Shown here: positions 7,588-15,205 of the stretch, piece by piece | Layout: every line of letters starts with the position of its first letter | Numbering within the stretch: position 1 is the first letter of the stretch | DNA from: Streptomyces canus | GTDB taxonomy: Bacteria > Actinomycetota > Actinomycetes > Streptomycetales > Streptomycetaceae | Reading direction: 5' to 3' | Assembly: GCF_030816965.1 (NCBI RefSeq) | Contig: NZ_JAUSYQ010000002.1 | Span: 1,240,001 to 1,304,000, forward strand | Length of the DNA stretch: 64,000 nucleotides | Translations under genes and position numbers: made by a program | The notes under the pieces: generated by a model | What the model was told of the DNA's origin: nothing | The model's input: only the letters and a program-made list of their open reading frames with translations | Database searches by the model: none

Positions 7588-7594
7588 GGCTTGG

Positions 7595-7768
7595 CTACTG
7601 GCGCGCCTGGCGTGCGGCGCTGATCTCGGCGTCGGTGATCCCGGCGGCGTGAGCGGCAGCGATGATCCGGTCGCGCTGGCTCAGCTGGAACGCGTCGGGC
7701 TGCGACGTCTTGGCGATCAGGTTTTCGGTGTTGGCCGCGAGTGCGAGCAGTTCCCGTTTGGTCGGCAT
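7595..7768 (-). CDS. Small hypothetical protein
   Basis: 57 residues, starting MPTKRELLALAANTENLIAK and ending with RDRIIAAAHAAGITDAEISA, which resembles a short helix-turn-helix-like segment without being diagnostic. An AAGGGA site lies 8 bases before ATG 7768. Confidence 0.55.
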   Translation of the reverse strand: MPTKRELLALAANTENLIAKTSQPDAFQLSQRDRIIAAAHAAGITDAEISAARQARQ

Positions 7769-7805
7769 GTGCGTTTCCCTTCTTGTAGTTGTGTGGGGTT
7801 GGAGG

Positions 7806-7988
7806 TCAGAGGTCTTCGCCGAAGCGGACGGCCATGGTGGCGTCGAGGAGTTCGGCGGCTTCGCTGCCGTCGGTGGTGCGGGTGGCGAAGCGGGCCTGGA
7901 CCTCAGCGAGGATGCGGTCGGTGGTGGCGCGGTCGCCGCGCTTCTTCGCTGCGACGTAGTCGCGGACGGACTGGTGGGTGTACGGCAT
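7806..7988 (-). CDS. Small hypothetical protein
   Basis: 60 residues, starting MPYTHQSVRDYVAAKKRGD, probably helical. AAGGAG lies 5 bases before the ATG. No recognised family. Confidence 0.6.
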   Translation of the reverse strand: MPYTHQSVRDYVAAKKRGDRATTDRILAEVQARFATRTTDGSEAAELLDATMAVRFGEDL

Positions 7989-8029
7989 GCGGACTCCTTG
8001 ATCGGTTTGGGTTGTCTGGCTGGGGTGGC

Positions 8030-8416
8030 TTAGCGGCGGCGGGTGTGGGGGTCGCTGCTGTTGCGGACGTGCTTCTCCAGGCCGCTCATCTCGGCCTCGT
8101 CGAGGTAGCCGCGGTAGTCGTTGCCGAGGGGTGCGCCGACCTGGGGGGCGGGGCCGTCGAGGTTGCGCAGGCCGCGCGGGGGCGTGTCGTACATGGGGCC
8201 GAAGTTCTGGCACAGGGTGTGGGCGCTGTAGCCGCCGTCGGTGCACGGGTTGTTCGTGAACGGCAGGTGCCCGGTGAAAACGACCTCGCTGTACGTCTTC
8301 GAGTCCTCGTAGGGGTTGTGCTTCGTGTCGTGGGTGTTGACGTAGTAGTAGGTCTGTCCGAGGCGGAGCTGGCGGGCGAACTGGGTCGCCTGGTGGGGCT
8401 GCCAGGTCTTGGGCAT
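8030..8416 (-). CDS. Hypothetical element protein next to the 8-bp repeat array
   Basis: 128 residues, rich in Tyr and Asn in the middle (GQTYYYVNTHDTKHNPY). No motif recognised. Its start lies just left of the symmetric repeat array (8457-8617), so the array forms its upstream region and could affect its expression. Confidence 0.6.
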   Translation of the reverse strand: MPKTWQPHQATQFARQLRLGQTYYYVNTHDTKHNPYEDSKTYSEVVFTGHLPFTNNPCTDGGYSAHTLCQNFGPMYDTPPRGLRNLDGPAPQVGAPLGNDYRGYLDEAEMSGLEKHVRNSSDPHTRRR

Positions 8417-8456
8417 GACGGGTCTCCTTTGTAAGGATTGCGATGGTTTGTTCTTG

Positions 8457-8617
8457 CTGCTCAGTCCTGCTCAGCGAGCAAAGGTGCAGGTCAGGGCTGC
8501 TCACGGGCCTGCTCAGACGCTGCTCAGAGCAGAGGTTGAGCAGGCCGTGAGCAGCAGGCTGAGCAGCTGCGACCTGCGGGTTCGCGGCCTGAGCAGGGCT
8601 GAGCAAGCCCTGATCAG
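8457..8617. repeat. Mirror-symmetric array of 8-bp repeats (candidate clt, partition or origin site)
   Basis: Five copies of CTGCTCAG in one orientation (starts 8457, 8467, 8497, 8509, 8520) are followed by six in the opposite orientation as CTGAGCAG (starts 8536, 8547, 8559, 8589, 8599, 8610). Six copies are exact and five differ by one base. Spacings in the left arm are 10, 30, 12, 11; the right arm read inward repeats 10, 30, 12, 11. It lies directly 3' of the TraB/FtsK-like gene. Streptomyces TraB proteins bind clustered 8-bp repeats in their clt locus next to traB, so clt is the leading hypothesis. Confidence 0.8.
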
Positions 8618-8639
8618 GGGTGCATACTTCGCGCAACGG

Positions 8640-10910
8640 TCACAGCAGATGGCGGAGACGATCACGCTTGAAACCGCGCGGATTCTTCTCCTCGCCGATC
8701 GGACCGAGCGTGATCGGGCCGCCCGCACCCGCCTTCGCCATGAGCGCCTTGAACTCCTCGACGGTCATCTCGCTGTAGGCGTCGGGGTCGTGCTCCTGGA
8801 GCGCGGCGAGTAGGGTCTCGGTCTTCATCCGGTCGACGTCGGCCTTCACCATGACGTCCACCGAGTCCTCGACCGCGGCGCGCGCGGGCCCGTCGGTGAG
8901 CTCCACGCCCGCGGGCGGCTCGGCGCCGCACAGCCTCAGCAGCTGCTCCCAGGTGAGCAGCTCGACCGGGGCGGGCTTCTTTATGTCGCCGTCCTTGTCG
9001 TATTCGGGCTCGACGTACTCGGGCAGGTCCACGCCCTTCATCGCGTCAAGGCTGTCCTGGTCGGGGTCGAGCAGTCCGGCTTCCAGCCGCTCCTGGCCGA
9101 GCTGCCGCAGGGTCGCGGACGGCACCTCATGGATGGCGTACTCGATCGGCTCGTCGGCCATGCCGGGGACGCCCTGGATGAAGATGTGGCCGGCGTCCTT
9201 GGGGTCGGTTGCTGTGGCCGGGGACAGCCGGTGCGGCAGGTATCCCTCCTTGACGGAGCCGTCACCGAGGACCGACCTGGTGTCCTCGACCTTGCAGGGA
9301 CCGACGGCCTTGAGTGCGACCATCTGGGCGATGTTCGCCCCGAGATAGGAACTCTGGCCGCCCTGCGATGCGGCCTCCACAACGATCAGCTCCTTGCGGC
9401 CGACGAGCAGCAGGTCGTTGTACAGGCGCTTCGCCAGGGTGCTGGCCTTGGGGAGTTCGTCGAAGAAGATCGTGACGGCGGGATGCTCCGGGCTGGCCTT
9501 CCACTTCTTTCCCATGCCGAGCTTGGCCCGCAGACGGGCCCGCCCCTTGGCCATGACCAGGAAGAACAGCAGGACGGCTTCGATCTGCTCGTTGGAGCGG
9601 GCGGTGATCCTGACCGCGTCACCGAGGTCTTCGAGCCCGTCGCCGAATGGGTCGAGGTCGATGGTGATGTTGTCCCGGCAGGCGGTGACACCCTCGGCGA
9701 GGGCCTGGAGGATGCCGGTCTTTCCTCCACCCGAGGCGGCGACCCACAGGCCCATGACGCCGGCCAGGGAGATCTCCAGGGGGTCGCCGCCGACGCTGGT
9801 GCCGATGCGGAACTTGTCGGTGATCGACAGGGACTTGGCGGCGCGGTAGGGCAGGCCGGGGGCGGATGCGAACGGGTCGCCCTCGACGAGGCGGAGGATG
9901 GCGCACGCCCGTCGGGCCTTGATCGGCTGGGGCCGGACGCCGTTGGTCGGAAGGTCGAACTTGGTTTCCAGGTCGCCACTCTTCGCGATGATCGCCTCGG
10001 GGGTGCCGTCGCTGACGCGGACGGTGCACTGCCAGCCCCACGGCTGCCGCTGTACGTCCGACACCTCGACGATCGGCACATTCTCGGCGCGCGCCGCGAG
10101 CAGGACGCACTCAGCGAGCTGCTGGGGCGTGCGCGCGTTCCGGATGGGGAAGGGCTTGGCGCCTTCGGCGAGCTGCTCGACGTTCATGAGCACGTTCCCG
10201 CCGACTATCGGCGCTCCCCCGGCCGGCTCCGCCTGGAACGTGGCGGGCAACATCCCTGCCGGGGTCAGGCCGAAAGGGGCCTCACCCTCCTTGCCGCGGG
10301 CGACGAACGGCCGGGAGATCACATACCAGCCCCAACTTGCCCCTGCCGCAACGAATGCAAGGATGAGCGGCTGGCCCGTGGCGGCCTGCTCGACGGCTGT
10401 ACCGAGGACCGGCAGGGACATGACGCCTCCACCTGCAAGGATGGCCGCTCGCTGCGCCTTTTTGCCCTGCTGGGCAGCGTTGATCTCCCGGTCGTTCGGC
10501 GGGAGGACTGGCGTGTTGCGGAGGCTTTCGAGACGGGCTTCTTCGCTCGCGGCCTGTCCGGCGAGGGGTGCGAGGCGGCGGGCCGCACTCTGGTTTCCCT
10601 CCTCGACGTCGGCCTGCTGCTTGGCGACGTGGAAGCGTCCGCGGGCTTCGGCTGCTCGTCGCTCCTGCTGGGCGACCTGCTCGGCGTGCTTGCGCTGCTT
10701 CTTGTCGGTGGCCAGCTGGATGACGGTGACCGGGTCGAGGTCGCCGCCGGCCAGCCAGTCTTTGGTGCGGGCGGATGCGTGGCCGTGCTGCTCCTTGAGG
10801 GCGGCTTTGATGCGGTCGCCGCGGGTCTGCTCCGTCGCCTCCTTGTGTACGTCCTCGGCAACTGGCGCGGCGGGTGCGTAGTCGGGGCGGGGCGGGGTTT
10901 CGGTGGCCAC
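8640..10910 (-). CDS. traB: TraB/FtsK-like DNA translocase (conjugation)
   Basis: Streptomyces TraB-type proteins are membrane-anchored hexameric motors that move double-stranded DNA between mycelial cells. This 756-residue protein has a charged, coiled-coil-like N-terminus (about 70-130), two hydrophobic segments (about 156-174 and 179-199), then a RecA-like motor with Walker A VAASGGGKTG (390-399) and Walker B VTIFFDE (479-485). The region after about 620 is acidic and is followed by a basic tail. It starts at GTG 10910 with GGAAGG upstream. The 8-bp repeat array lies just after its stop, and Spd-type membrane genes lie upstream. The gene symbol indicates family resemblance rather than proven orthology. 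Confidence 0.85.
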   Translation of the reverse strand: MATETPPRPDYAPAAPVAEDVHKEATEQTRGDRIKAALKEQHGHASARTKDWLAGGDLDPVTVIQLATDKKQRKHAEQVAQQERRAAEARGRFHVAKQQADVEEGNQSAARRLAPLAGQAASEEARLESLRNTPVLPPNDREINAAQQGKKAQRAAILAGGGVMSLPVLGTAVEQAATGQPLILAFVAAGASWGWYVISRPFVARGKEGEAPFGLTPAGMLPATFQAEPAGGAPIVGGNVLMNVEQLAEGAKPFPIRNARTPQQLAECVLLAARAENVPIVEVSDVQRQPWGWQCTVRVSDGTPEAIIAKSGDLETKFDLPTNGVRPQPIKARRACAILRLVEGDPFASAPGLPYRAAKSLSITDKFRIGTSVGGDPLEISLAGVMGLWVAASGGGKTGILQALAEGVTACRDNITIDLDPFGDGLEDLGDAVRITARSNEQIEAVLLFFLVMAKGRARLRAKLGMGKKWKASPEHPAVTIFFDELPKASTLAKRLYNDLLLVGRKELIVVEAASQGGQSSYLGANIAQMVALKAVGPCKVEDTRSVLGDGSVKEGYLPHRLSPATATDPKDAGHIFIQGVPGMADEPIEYAIHEVPSATLRQLGQERLEAGLLDPDQDSLDAMKGVDLPEYVEPEYDKDGDIKKPAPVELLTWEQLLRLCGAEPPAGVELTDGPARAAVEDSVDVMVKADVDRMKTETLLAALQEHDPDAYSEMTVEEFKALMAKAGAGGPITLGPIGEEKNPRGFKRDRLRHLL

Positions 10911-10935
10911 TGGCCGGTCCTTCCAGGTGTCGGGG

Positions 10936-10955
10936 GCGGGGCCGTTCGGCCCCGC
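10936..10955 (-). terminator. Short hairpin between the membrane-protein gene and traB
   Basis: An 8-bp inverted repeat (GCGGGGCC / GGCCCCGC) with a 4-base loop lies after the stop at 10967. It has no T-run, so it may attenuate rather than end transcription into the translocase gene. Confidence 0.55.
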
Positions 10956-10966
10956 CGGGGTGGTGG

Positions 10967-11548
10967 CTAGCCGAGGCCGCCGAGCATGTTGCCGAGGGAG
11001 CCGACCAGGGAGTTGGTGAGCGAGGAGCCCATGGAGCCGACGATGGTTCCGGCCAGCGAGATACCGAGCAGGCCCACGAGGGTCGCGTCCATGGCCTTGA
11101 TGTGGCCGCCCTTGACCTTGAAGAACACGATGATGCCGAGCACGAGGATCGCGACGATCCCAACGGCGATCGTGCCGCCGCCCGCGGTCTGCGCCTGGAT
11201 CTGCTGGTAGTCGGCGGGCGTCTGGCCGGTGTTGTACGGGGCCTGCAGCTGGGCACCGGAGCCGCTGTCGTTGAAGCTGTTCGGGGTCTGCGTGCCGGTC
11301 TTGTAGGCGGCGACGGTCGCGATGTGCGCCTCGGTGGCGCGGTGGCCGTAGCCGCCCATGCCGGTGACCCGGAACGTGCGGCCGTCGGGCAGCGTCACGG
11401 GGGCGGTCACGGCCCGCTCGACGACGACGGCGTGGGTCTCGGCGGCGGCAGCCGGCGGGGCGGTCGCGGTGATGATGGCGGCGGCGCCGCCGAGGAGGGC
11501 AACGGCCGCGCTGCCCGAAACGGCGATCCGACGGAAGGTGATGCTCAT
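10967..11548 (-). CDS. Exported membrane protein of the transfer block
   Basis: 193 residues. A signal peptide-like start (basic, then VALLGGAAAIITATAPPAAAA) ends near residue 36. An extracytoplasmic domain follows, then a transmembrane helix (TIAVGIVAILVLGIIVFF, about 127-144), a short basic loop and a second Gly/Leu-rich hydrophobic stretch to the C-terminus. It lies between the coiled-coil membrane gene and traB, so a part in transfer or plasmid spread is likely but inferred. Confidence 0.65.
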   Translation of the reverse strand: MSITFRRIAVSGSAAVALLGGAAAIITATAPPAAAAETHAVVVERAVTAPVTLPDGRTFRVTGMGGYGHRATEAHIATVAAYKTGTQTPNSFNDSGSGAQLQAPYNTGQTPADYQQIQAQTAGGGTIAVGIVAILVLGIIVFFKVKGGHIKAMDATLVGLLGISLAGTIVGSMGSSLTNSLVGSLGNMLGGLG

Positions 11549-11569
11549 GGCTTTCTCCTGAGTGGTGGG

Positions 11570-12841
11570 TTAGACGTCGTTCGGGCGGTCGTTCTTGGCG
11601 GCCTGCTTGGCCGTGATGGCGGCCTGCTTTCGGGCGGCGCCGACGTACTTCGGGGTGTCGCCTCGACGGCGGGTAGCGCGGGTCTTCAGGACCCGGTTCG
11701 GGCCGGGGGGCATTTGAGCAGCACGCTGCGCGTTCGTGGTCTTGCCGAGGGTGGCGACGGGGGTGCCGGTGAGGGCTGCTTCGGCACGCTTCTCGGCGGT
11801 CCGACGACCCGTGATGGACTCGATGGACTCACCCAGTTCGCAGCCCTTGATGTTGCGGTAGGCGCGCGGCCATACGGCCGGGTCGTCGGGTGCCTTGCCG
11901 AGCGCGGCACCGATCTTCACGGCCTCCGCCCACACGTCCTTGAACACGGTCTGCCGGATCTCGCGAAGCTCCTGCCGTGCCGCCTCGGCGGCCTCGTCGG
12001 AAGCCTCCTTCTCGGCGCGCTTCCGTGCTTCCTCGGCAGCCCTGTCTTTAGCCGCCTCGCGCTCCGCCTTCTCCGCGGCACGACGCTCCCGCCACGACGG
12101 CTTGCCGTCGCGCTTGAGGATGCGGCCGTGCTCGTGCAAGTCCCACATGCCGGGGCCGGCAATCGAGGCAAGCGCGGTCCCGAAGGCGGTAGCCAGGTCG
12201 TACTCGGCGAGACCGTGAATGATGTTGATGCTCGCTGCGGTCAGAGCACCGCCCCAGGCGACGAGCCGGTAGTGCCAGTGCGGGCGGCCGGCCGTGACTG
12301 CGGCTGCAGCACCGACGAGGGCAACGAGCGCGATCAGCTCGATGAACACGGGGGCGGCAAGCAGGTACTTGGCGTCCTTGTTGTAGAAGGCGGCCATCTG
12401 GACAGGCAGAGCGACCCCAGCGCAGAGACCGTAGAAGGCCACGGCGACGCGCCGCCACCGCTTGCTAGCCTTCTCAACGGCCTTGACGCTTGCCGCCTGA
12501 GCCTGCTGGCGGTCCTGGTCCTGGCGGTCGGCGTCGCGGCGGGCGCGGGCGATGTCCTCCCGCTTCTTCTCCGCCTCCTCGATCTTCGCGAGCTGCTCGG
12601 ACCTCTCTCGCTGGAAACGCAGGCTGGCCCGCTCGTTGGCGAGGCGCTGCTTCTCCGCCTCCTCGACTGCCTTGATCTTCTCGGCCTCGGCCTTGCCTGC
12701 GGCTTCGATGCGGAGGGCCTCGGCTTCGGCGGCGGCTTTGGTACGGATCGCCTCCGCCTCGGCCAGGGCGACCGGGTCGAACCGGGGCTCGGGCGAGGCC
12801 AGCGACGCGCCGTTGACCTTCTTCTCGACGGAGGTGGTCAC
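11570..12841 (-). CDS. Coiled-coil membrane protein with DUF2637-like domain (Spd-type)
   Basis: 423 residues. An N-terminal Ala/Glu/Lys-rich coiled coil (about 25-115) is followed by four hydrophobic segments (about 130-235), including a GLAEYDLATAF stretch. A second charged coiled coil (about 245-310) and a basic C-terminus follow. The membrane part resembles DUF2637 proteins, which include SpdB spread proteins of Streptomyces conjugative plasmids. Its position upstream of a TraB-like gene fits. The assignment is by layout and local similarity only. Confidence 0.6.
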   Translation of the reverse strand: MTTSVEKKVNGASLASPEPRFDPVALAEAEAIRTKAAAEAEALRIEAAGKAEAEKIKAVEEAEKQRLANERASLRFQRERSEQLAKIEEAEKKREDIARARRDADRQDQDRQQAQAASVKAVEKASKRWRRVAVAFYGLCAGVALPVQMAAFYNKDAKYLLAAPVFIELIALVALVGAAAAVTAGRPHWHYRLVAWGGALTAASINIIHGLAEYDLATAFGTALASIAGPGMWDLHEHGRILKRDGKPSWRERRAAEKAEREAAKDRAAEEARKRAEKEASDEAAEAARQELREIRQTVFKDVWAEAVKIGAALGKAPDDPAVWPRAYRNIKGCELGESIESITGRRTAEKRAEAALTGTPVATLGKTTNAQRAAQMPPGPNRVLKTRATRRRGDTPKYVGAARKQAAITAKQAAKNDRPNDV

Positions 12842-12913
12842 GATCGGGGTCCTTCCAGCACTAGTGGGGGTAAACGGGTGGCTTGCAAGTGGGGCGAAGG
12901 CGAGCGGGGGCCT

Positions 12914-13105
12914 CTACTCGACAGGGGCGCAGTTCGGGCAGGTCGGGTCGTCGCACAGTTCGATGCGTCCGCACCCGATCGCTGCAGATACCGCGTTGGC
13001 GGCCCGGGATCCCCGCTCACCGGCAACGGCCAGGCCGACCTGCTGGAGACGTCGGGCGATTACCTCTCGGGGGCTCATCTGGTCGTCCTTGCCGTAGGTG
13101 CTCAT
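12914..13105 (-). CDS. Small hypothetical protein with C-terminal Cys pair
   Basis: 63 residues, starting MSTYGKDDQMSPREVIARRL, with a helical body and a CDDPTCPNC end that could bind zinc. AGGA lies upstream of the ATG. Such short genes are common upstream of transfer genes in Streptomyces elements. Confidence 0.6.
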   Translation of the reverse strand: MSTYGKDDQMSPREVIARRLQQVGLAVAGERGSRAANAVSAAIGCGRIELCDDPTCPNCAPVE

Positions 13106-13150
13106 GCGGGTCAGTCCTTTCGTATGGGGGAGGTCAGGTCGTGCTGGCGG

Positions 13151-13351
13151 TCACCACCAGCTGAACTTCTTCGTGTTGGGCACCGGGATCCCGTTGGGTC
13201 CCATGAGGGTCGGGCAGCCGTTCACCCGGTGGTTCTCACACGGCGGGCACTCTGGCTCGGCCACCAGTCCCAGCGGGTTGCCGACGTGCAGGACGTGGGC
13301 GTGATGCCAGCACTGCGGGCACTCGCCGACCGGGCACGGTTTGGCGGGCAC
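13151..13351 (-). CDS. Cys/His-rich small protein
   Basis: 66 residues with CPVGECPQCWHHAHVLHVG near the start and CPPCENHRVNGC later, which could form one or two zinc sites. GTG 13351 lies 4 bases after the stop of the preceding small zinc-ribbon gene. Function unknown. Confidence 0.55.
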   Translation of the reverse strand: MPAKPCPVGECPQCWHHAHVLHVGNPLGLVAEPECPPCENHRVNGCPTLMGPNGIPVPNTKKFSWW

Positions 13352-13355
13352 CGGT

Positions 13356-13478
13356 TCAGGCGCCCCGACAGCGGGCGCCTCGGCAAACCCACTTCATTGC
13401 GCCGTACAGCGTGCGCCGCCTCTCCAGCGGCCCGTCTGAGCCGCAGACCCAGCACACGGGCCTCTTCTCCTGAGTCAT
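13356..13478 (-). CDS. 40-residue zinc-ribbon microprotein
   Basis: A 40-residue frame starting at ATG 13478 with a GGAAGGAG site 5 bases upstream. It has CWVCG at residues 9-13 and a second Cys pair (CRGARC) at 32-37, a four-Cys arrangement like a small zinc ribbon. It ends 4 bases before the next gene. Function unknown. Confidence 0.6.
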   Translation of the reverse strand: MTQEKRPVCWVCGSDGPLERRRTLYGAMKWVCRGARCRGA

Positions 13479-13567
13479 CGGTGCTCCTTCCGATCGGGGT
13501 TCGGTTGGTGTTGCTGGTCGTGCAGGACGCCGCACCGGTGATGCGCCGACCAGCCAGACCAGGGGGT

Positions 13568-13613
13568 GCCTCTCCCCCGCCGCCGCGGGGGAACGAACCG
13601 GCGAAGGAGAGGC
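13568..13613 (-). terminator. Nested hairpin terminator
   Basis: An outer 8-bp repeat (GCCTCTCC / GGAGAGGC) encloses a CCCCC...GGGGG hairpin. It lies between the stop at 13644 and the zinc-ribbon gene. Confidence 0.6.
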
Positions 13614-13643
13614 GGCCGTCGGCCATCAGGCGGCTCGGGACGA

Positions 13644-13844
13644 TCAGGACGCCCGGTCGGCCTCGGCAGACAGTCCGCTGGCCTTCGCCCGATGAGACTG
13701 GACGGAGTTGACCCGCTCAGCCGCGCGGCTGGCTCCTTCACCCGCGCCGTACAGCCCATCCAGGTGGCTGTCCCGTTCCAGGCTGGTGGCCTGCTCCTCG
13801 TGAAACTCGGCGATCTTCCGCAGCTCGTTTTCGTAGTAGCCCAT
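13644..13844 (-). CDS. Small helical hypothetical protein
   Basis: 66 residues (MGYYENELRKIAEFHEEQAT start), charged and helical. GAGAGG lies 6 bases before ATG 13844; the frame is open to 13889 but has no better start. No family recognised. Confidence 0.6.
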   Translation of the reverse strand: MGYYENELRKIAEFHEEQATSLERDSHLDGLYGAGEGASRAAERVNSVQSHRAKASGLSAEADRAS

Positions 13845-13983
13845 TTCTTGCCTCTCTTCGATCAGCGTGGATGTGGTTGGTGCGCGCACCCGGGCCGGAT
13901 CCGATCCGGCGGCATCACGCGGGGGCCGGGGCTAGGAGCCGGGCAGGGCAGGGGGATGGACCCCGCCCGGCGGGTCGGGGTGG

Positions 13984-14097
13984 TCAGCCGCAGGTGATGC
14001 ACTTTTCGTCGCTGTCGGCGTTCCAGGTGTCGCAGTCCGAGCAGCGCCAGTTCGCGGTGCGCGCCAGTGCGGCGATCAGCCGCCGAACCCCGGCCAT
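13984..14097 (-). CDS. 37-residue protein with RanBP2-type zinc-finger pattern
   Basis: Starts at ATG 14097, which shares a base with the stop of the upstream gene (TGATG). After a basic helix (MAGVRRLIAALART) the sequence NWRCSDCDTWNADSDEKCIT followed by CG fits W-x-C-x2-C-x3-N-x6-C-x2-C exactly, the RanBP2-type zinc-finger consensus. That finger binds RNA or protein in other proteins. The role here is unknown. Confidence 0.65.
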   Translation of the reverse strand: MAGVRRLIAALARTANWRCSDCDTWNADSDEKCITCG

Positions 14098-14327
14098 CAC
14101 GCGGCTGCCGGGTAGTCGAAGCCGTCGAGCTCGGCCAGCAGCTCGCCGTCAGCAACGAGGCGGATCTGCCGCATGCGGGCCAGGTCGCCGCCCTTGCGGG
14201 CCTTGGCGTACTCGCCGAACAGGTCGGAGATGCTGAGCACCATCGCCTCGGCGACCGTGGTGGTGGCGCGGGCCTTCCGGCCGATGTCGGTGGCGCCGAA
14301 GTCGGCGGAGAACAGGTACGGAGACAT
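14097..14327 (-). CDS. Small hypothetical protein
   Basis: 76 residues with a start MSPYLFSADFGATDIGRKAR and a helical second half. Its stop overlaps the start of the RanBP2-type microprotein, so the two are likely made together. No family recognised. Confidence 0.6.
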   Translation of the reverse strand: MSPYLFSADFGATDIGRKARATTTVAEAMVLSISDLFGEYAKARKGGDLARMRQIRLVADGELLAELDGFDYPAAA

Positions 14328-14380
14328 GGGGGTGCCTTTCGAGTGGTGAACAAGGGAGATGGGGGTGATGCGGGGCGGGG

Positions 14381-14611
14381 TCAGTCGGTGGCGCGGGCGA
14401 CCAGCGCGGCGATCACGTCCTGCGTGATCTCGGCGGGTAGCAGCCCGTTGTCGATCGCGGCGAGCGTCGCGTAGCCCTTAGCGATGCGCTCCCGCTTCTC
14501 GGCGAGGTTCTGCCGCGAGAGCGTCGGCATGCTGCTCTCGGCGCAGTTCTTCTCGTACTCGGCGGTCGCCTTCCGGAGCTGGGCGGCGGCCTCTTCCAAG
14601 TAGCGGGACAT
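14381..14611 (-). CDS. Small helical element protein
   Basis: 76 residues (MSRYLEEAAAQLRKATAEYE start). AGGAG lies 7 bases before ATG 14611. Small helical proteins with this kind of start are frequent in Streptomyces integrative elements. Function unknown. Confidence 0.65.
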   Translation of the reverse strand: MSRYLEEAAAQLRKATAEYEKNCAESSMPTLSRQNLAEKRERIAKGYATLAAIDNGLLPAEITQDVIAALVARATD

Positions 14612-14665
14612 GGCTGATCTCCTCGGTTGGTCATGCCGGGATGGATGAGGTGGTGCGGGGTGGGG

Positions 14666-14703
14666 CACCGCGGGCGGGGACGGGGGTCGACCCGCCCGCG
14701 GTG
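14666..14703 (-). terminator. Strong hairpin terminator
   Basis: A perfect 13-bp inverted repeat (CACCGCGGGCGGG and complement) with a 12-base loop lies just after the stop at 14713. It ends the excisionase operon. Confidence 0.8.
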
Positions 14704-14712
14704 GTCTAGGGG

Positions 14713-14793
14713 TTAGCCCTTGGGCCGGGACTCGCTGCGCCGGTTCGCGTCGGCGACCTTGCGGGAGAGCTCGGCGCGCTCGTCGGCGGTCAC
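14713..14793 (-). CDS. 26-residue microprotein
   Basis: A short frame (VTADERAELSRKVADANRRS...) whose GTG overlaps the stop of the upstream gene by GTGA, the same coupling used through this operon. It ends just before the operon terminator. That position supports translation, but it may be too short to be functional. Confidence 0.4.
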   Translation of the reverse strand: MTADERAELSRKVADANRRSESRPKG

Positions 14794-14960
14794 GACTGCT
14801 CACCGTTCGGAGCGACGACGAGGAAGCTGTCCGACGACAGATCCATGACGACCTCGGCGGGCTGGCCTTCCAGGCGCCGCTGCTTGGCGAACTCCTCCGC
14901 CGGCCAGCTGCCGCGCGGGGCGCCAGCCGGGAAACGCTCCAAAACCTGGCGGGCGGTCAC
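14790..14960 (-). CDS. Small hypothetical protein of the excisionase operon
   Basis: 56 residues (VTARQVLERFPAGAPRGSWP start, ending VVAPNGEQS). GTG 14960 overlaps the upstream lipoprotein stop by GTGA. No family recognised. Confidence 0.55.
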   Translation of the reverse strand: MTARQVLERFPAGAPRGSWPAEEFAKQRRLEGQPAEVVMDLSSDSFLVVAPNGEQS

Positions 14961-15205
14961 GACACACACCCCGGGTAGGCCTCGCCCTCGCTGCACGCCT
15001 TGTAGACGTCGCGCAGCACCTTGAACTTCGCGGTACCGCCGTCCGCCTTCTCGACGGTCAGCTTGTACGTCCACTGCTTCGTCGCCGACCAGTACGTGCG
15101 GTCCCGGTCCACAACCGTCCCCGCCGGGCCCTGCGCGGGCCGGCAGGCGGTCAAGGCCAGGGCCGCGAAGGTGACGGCTACCGCGAGAAGCTTCAGGGTT
15201 CGCAT
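14957..15205 (-). CDS. Predicted lipoprotein
   Basis: 82 residues. A basic start, a hydrophobic stretch (LLAVAVTFAALALTAC) and a lipobox LTAC place the mature N-terminal Cys near residue 21. The remaining domain is small, with two further Cys near its end that could form a disulphide. ATG 15205 shares a base with the previous stop. A prophage or ICE lipoprotein in the early operon could act in entry exclusion; this is inference. Confidence 0.65.
   Translation of the reverse strand: MRTLKLLAVAVTFAALALTACRPAQGPAGTVVDRDRTYWSATKQWTYKLTVEKADGGTAKFKVLRDVYKACSEGEAYPGCVS

Noticed and set aside
8457..8617. The repeat cluster as a CRISPR array
   Set aside because: Units are only 8 bp, spacing is irregular (10-30 bp) and the two halves face each other. 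There are no spacers of uniform length and no cas genes.
9129..10970. Rightward open frame of 613 codons
   Set aside because: Antisense shadow of the translocase gene, which has clear Walker motifs on the other strand.
13222..13626. Leftward open frame of 134 codons over the zinc-ribbon genes
   Set aside because: It crosses a terminator hairpin and two better supported small genes, and has no recognisable domain.
10874..13711. Long rightward open frame of 945 codons
   Set aside because: It is antisense to the TraB-neighbour and Spd-type genes, crosses several real genes and has the Gly/Arg/Val-rich composition of a high-GC shadow frame.
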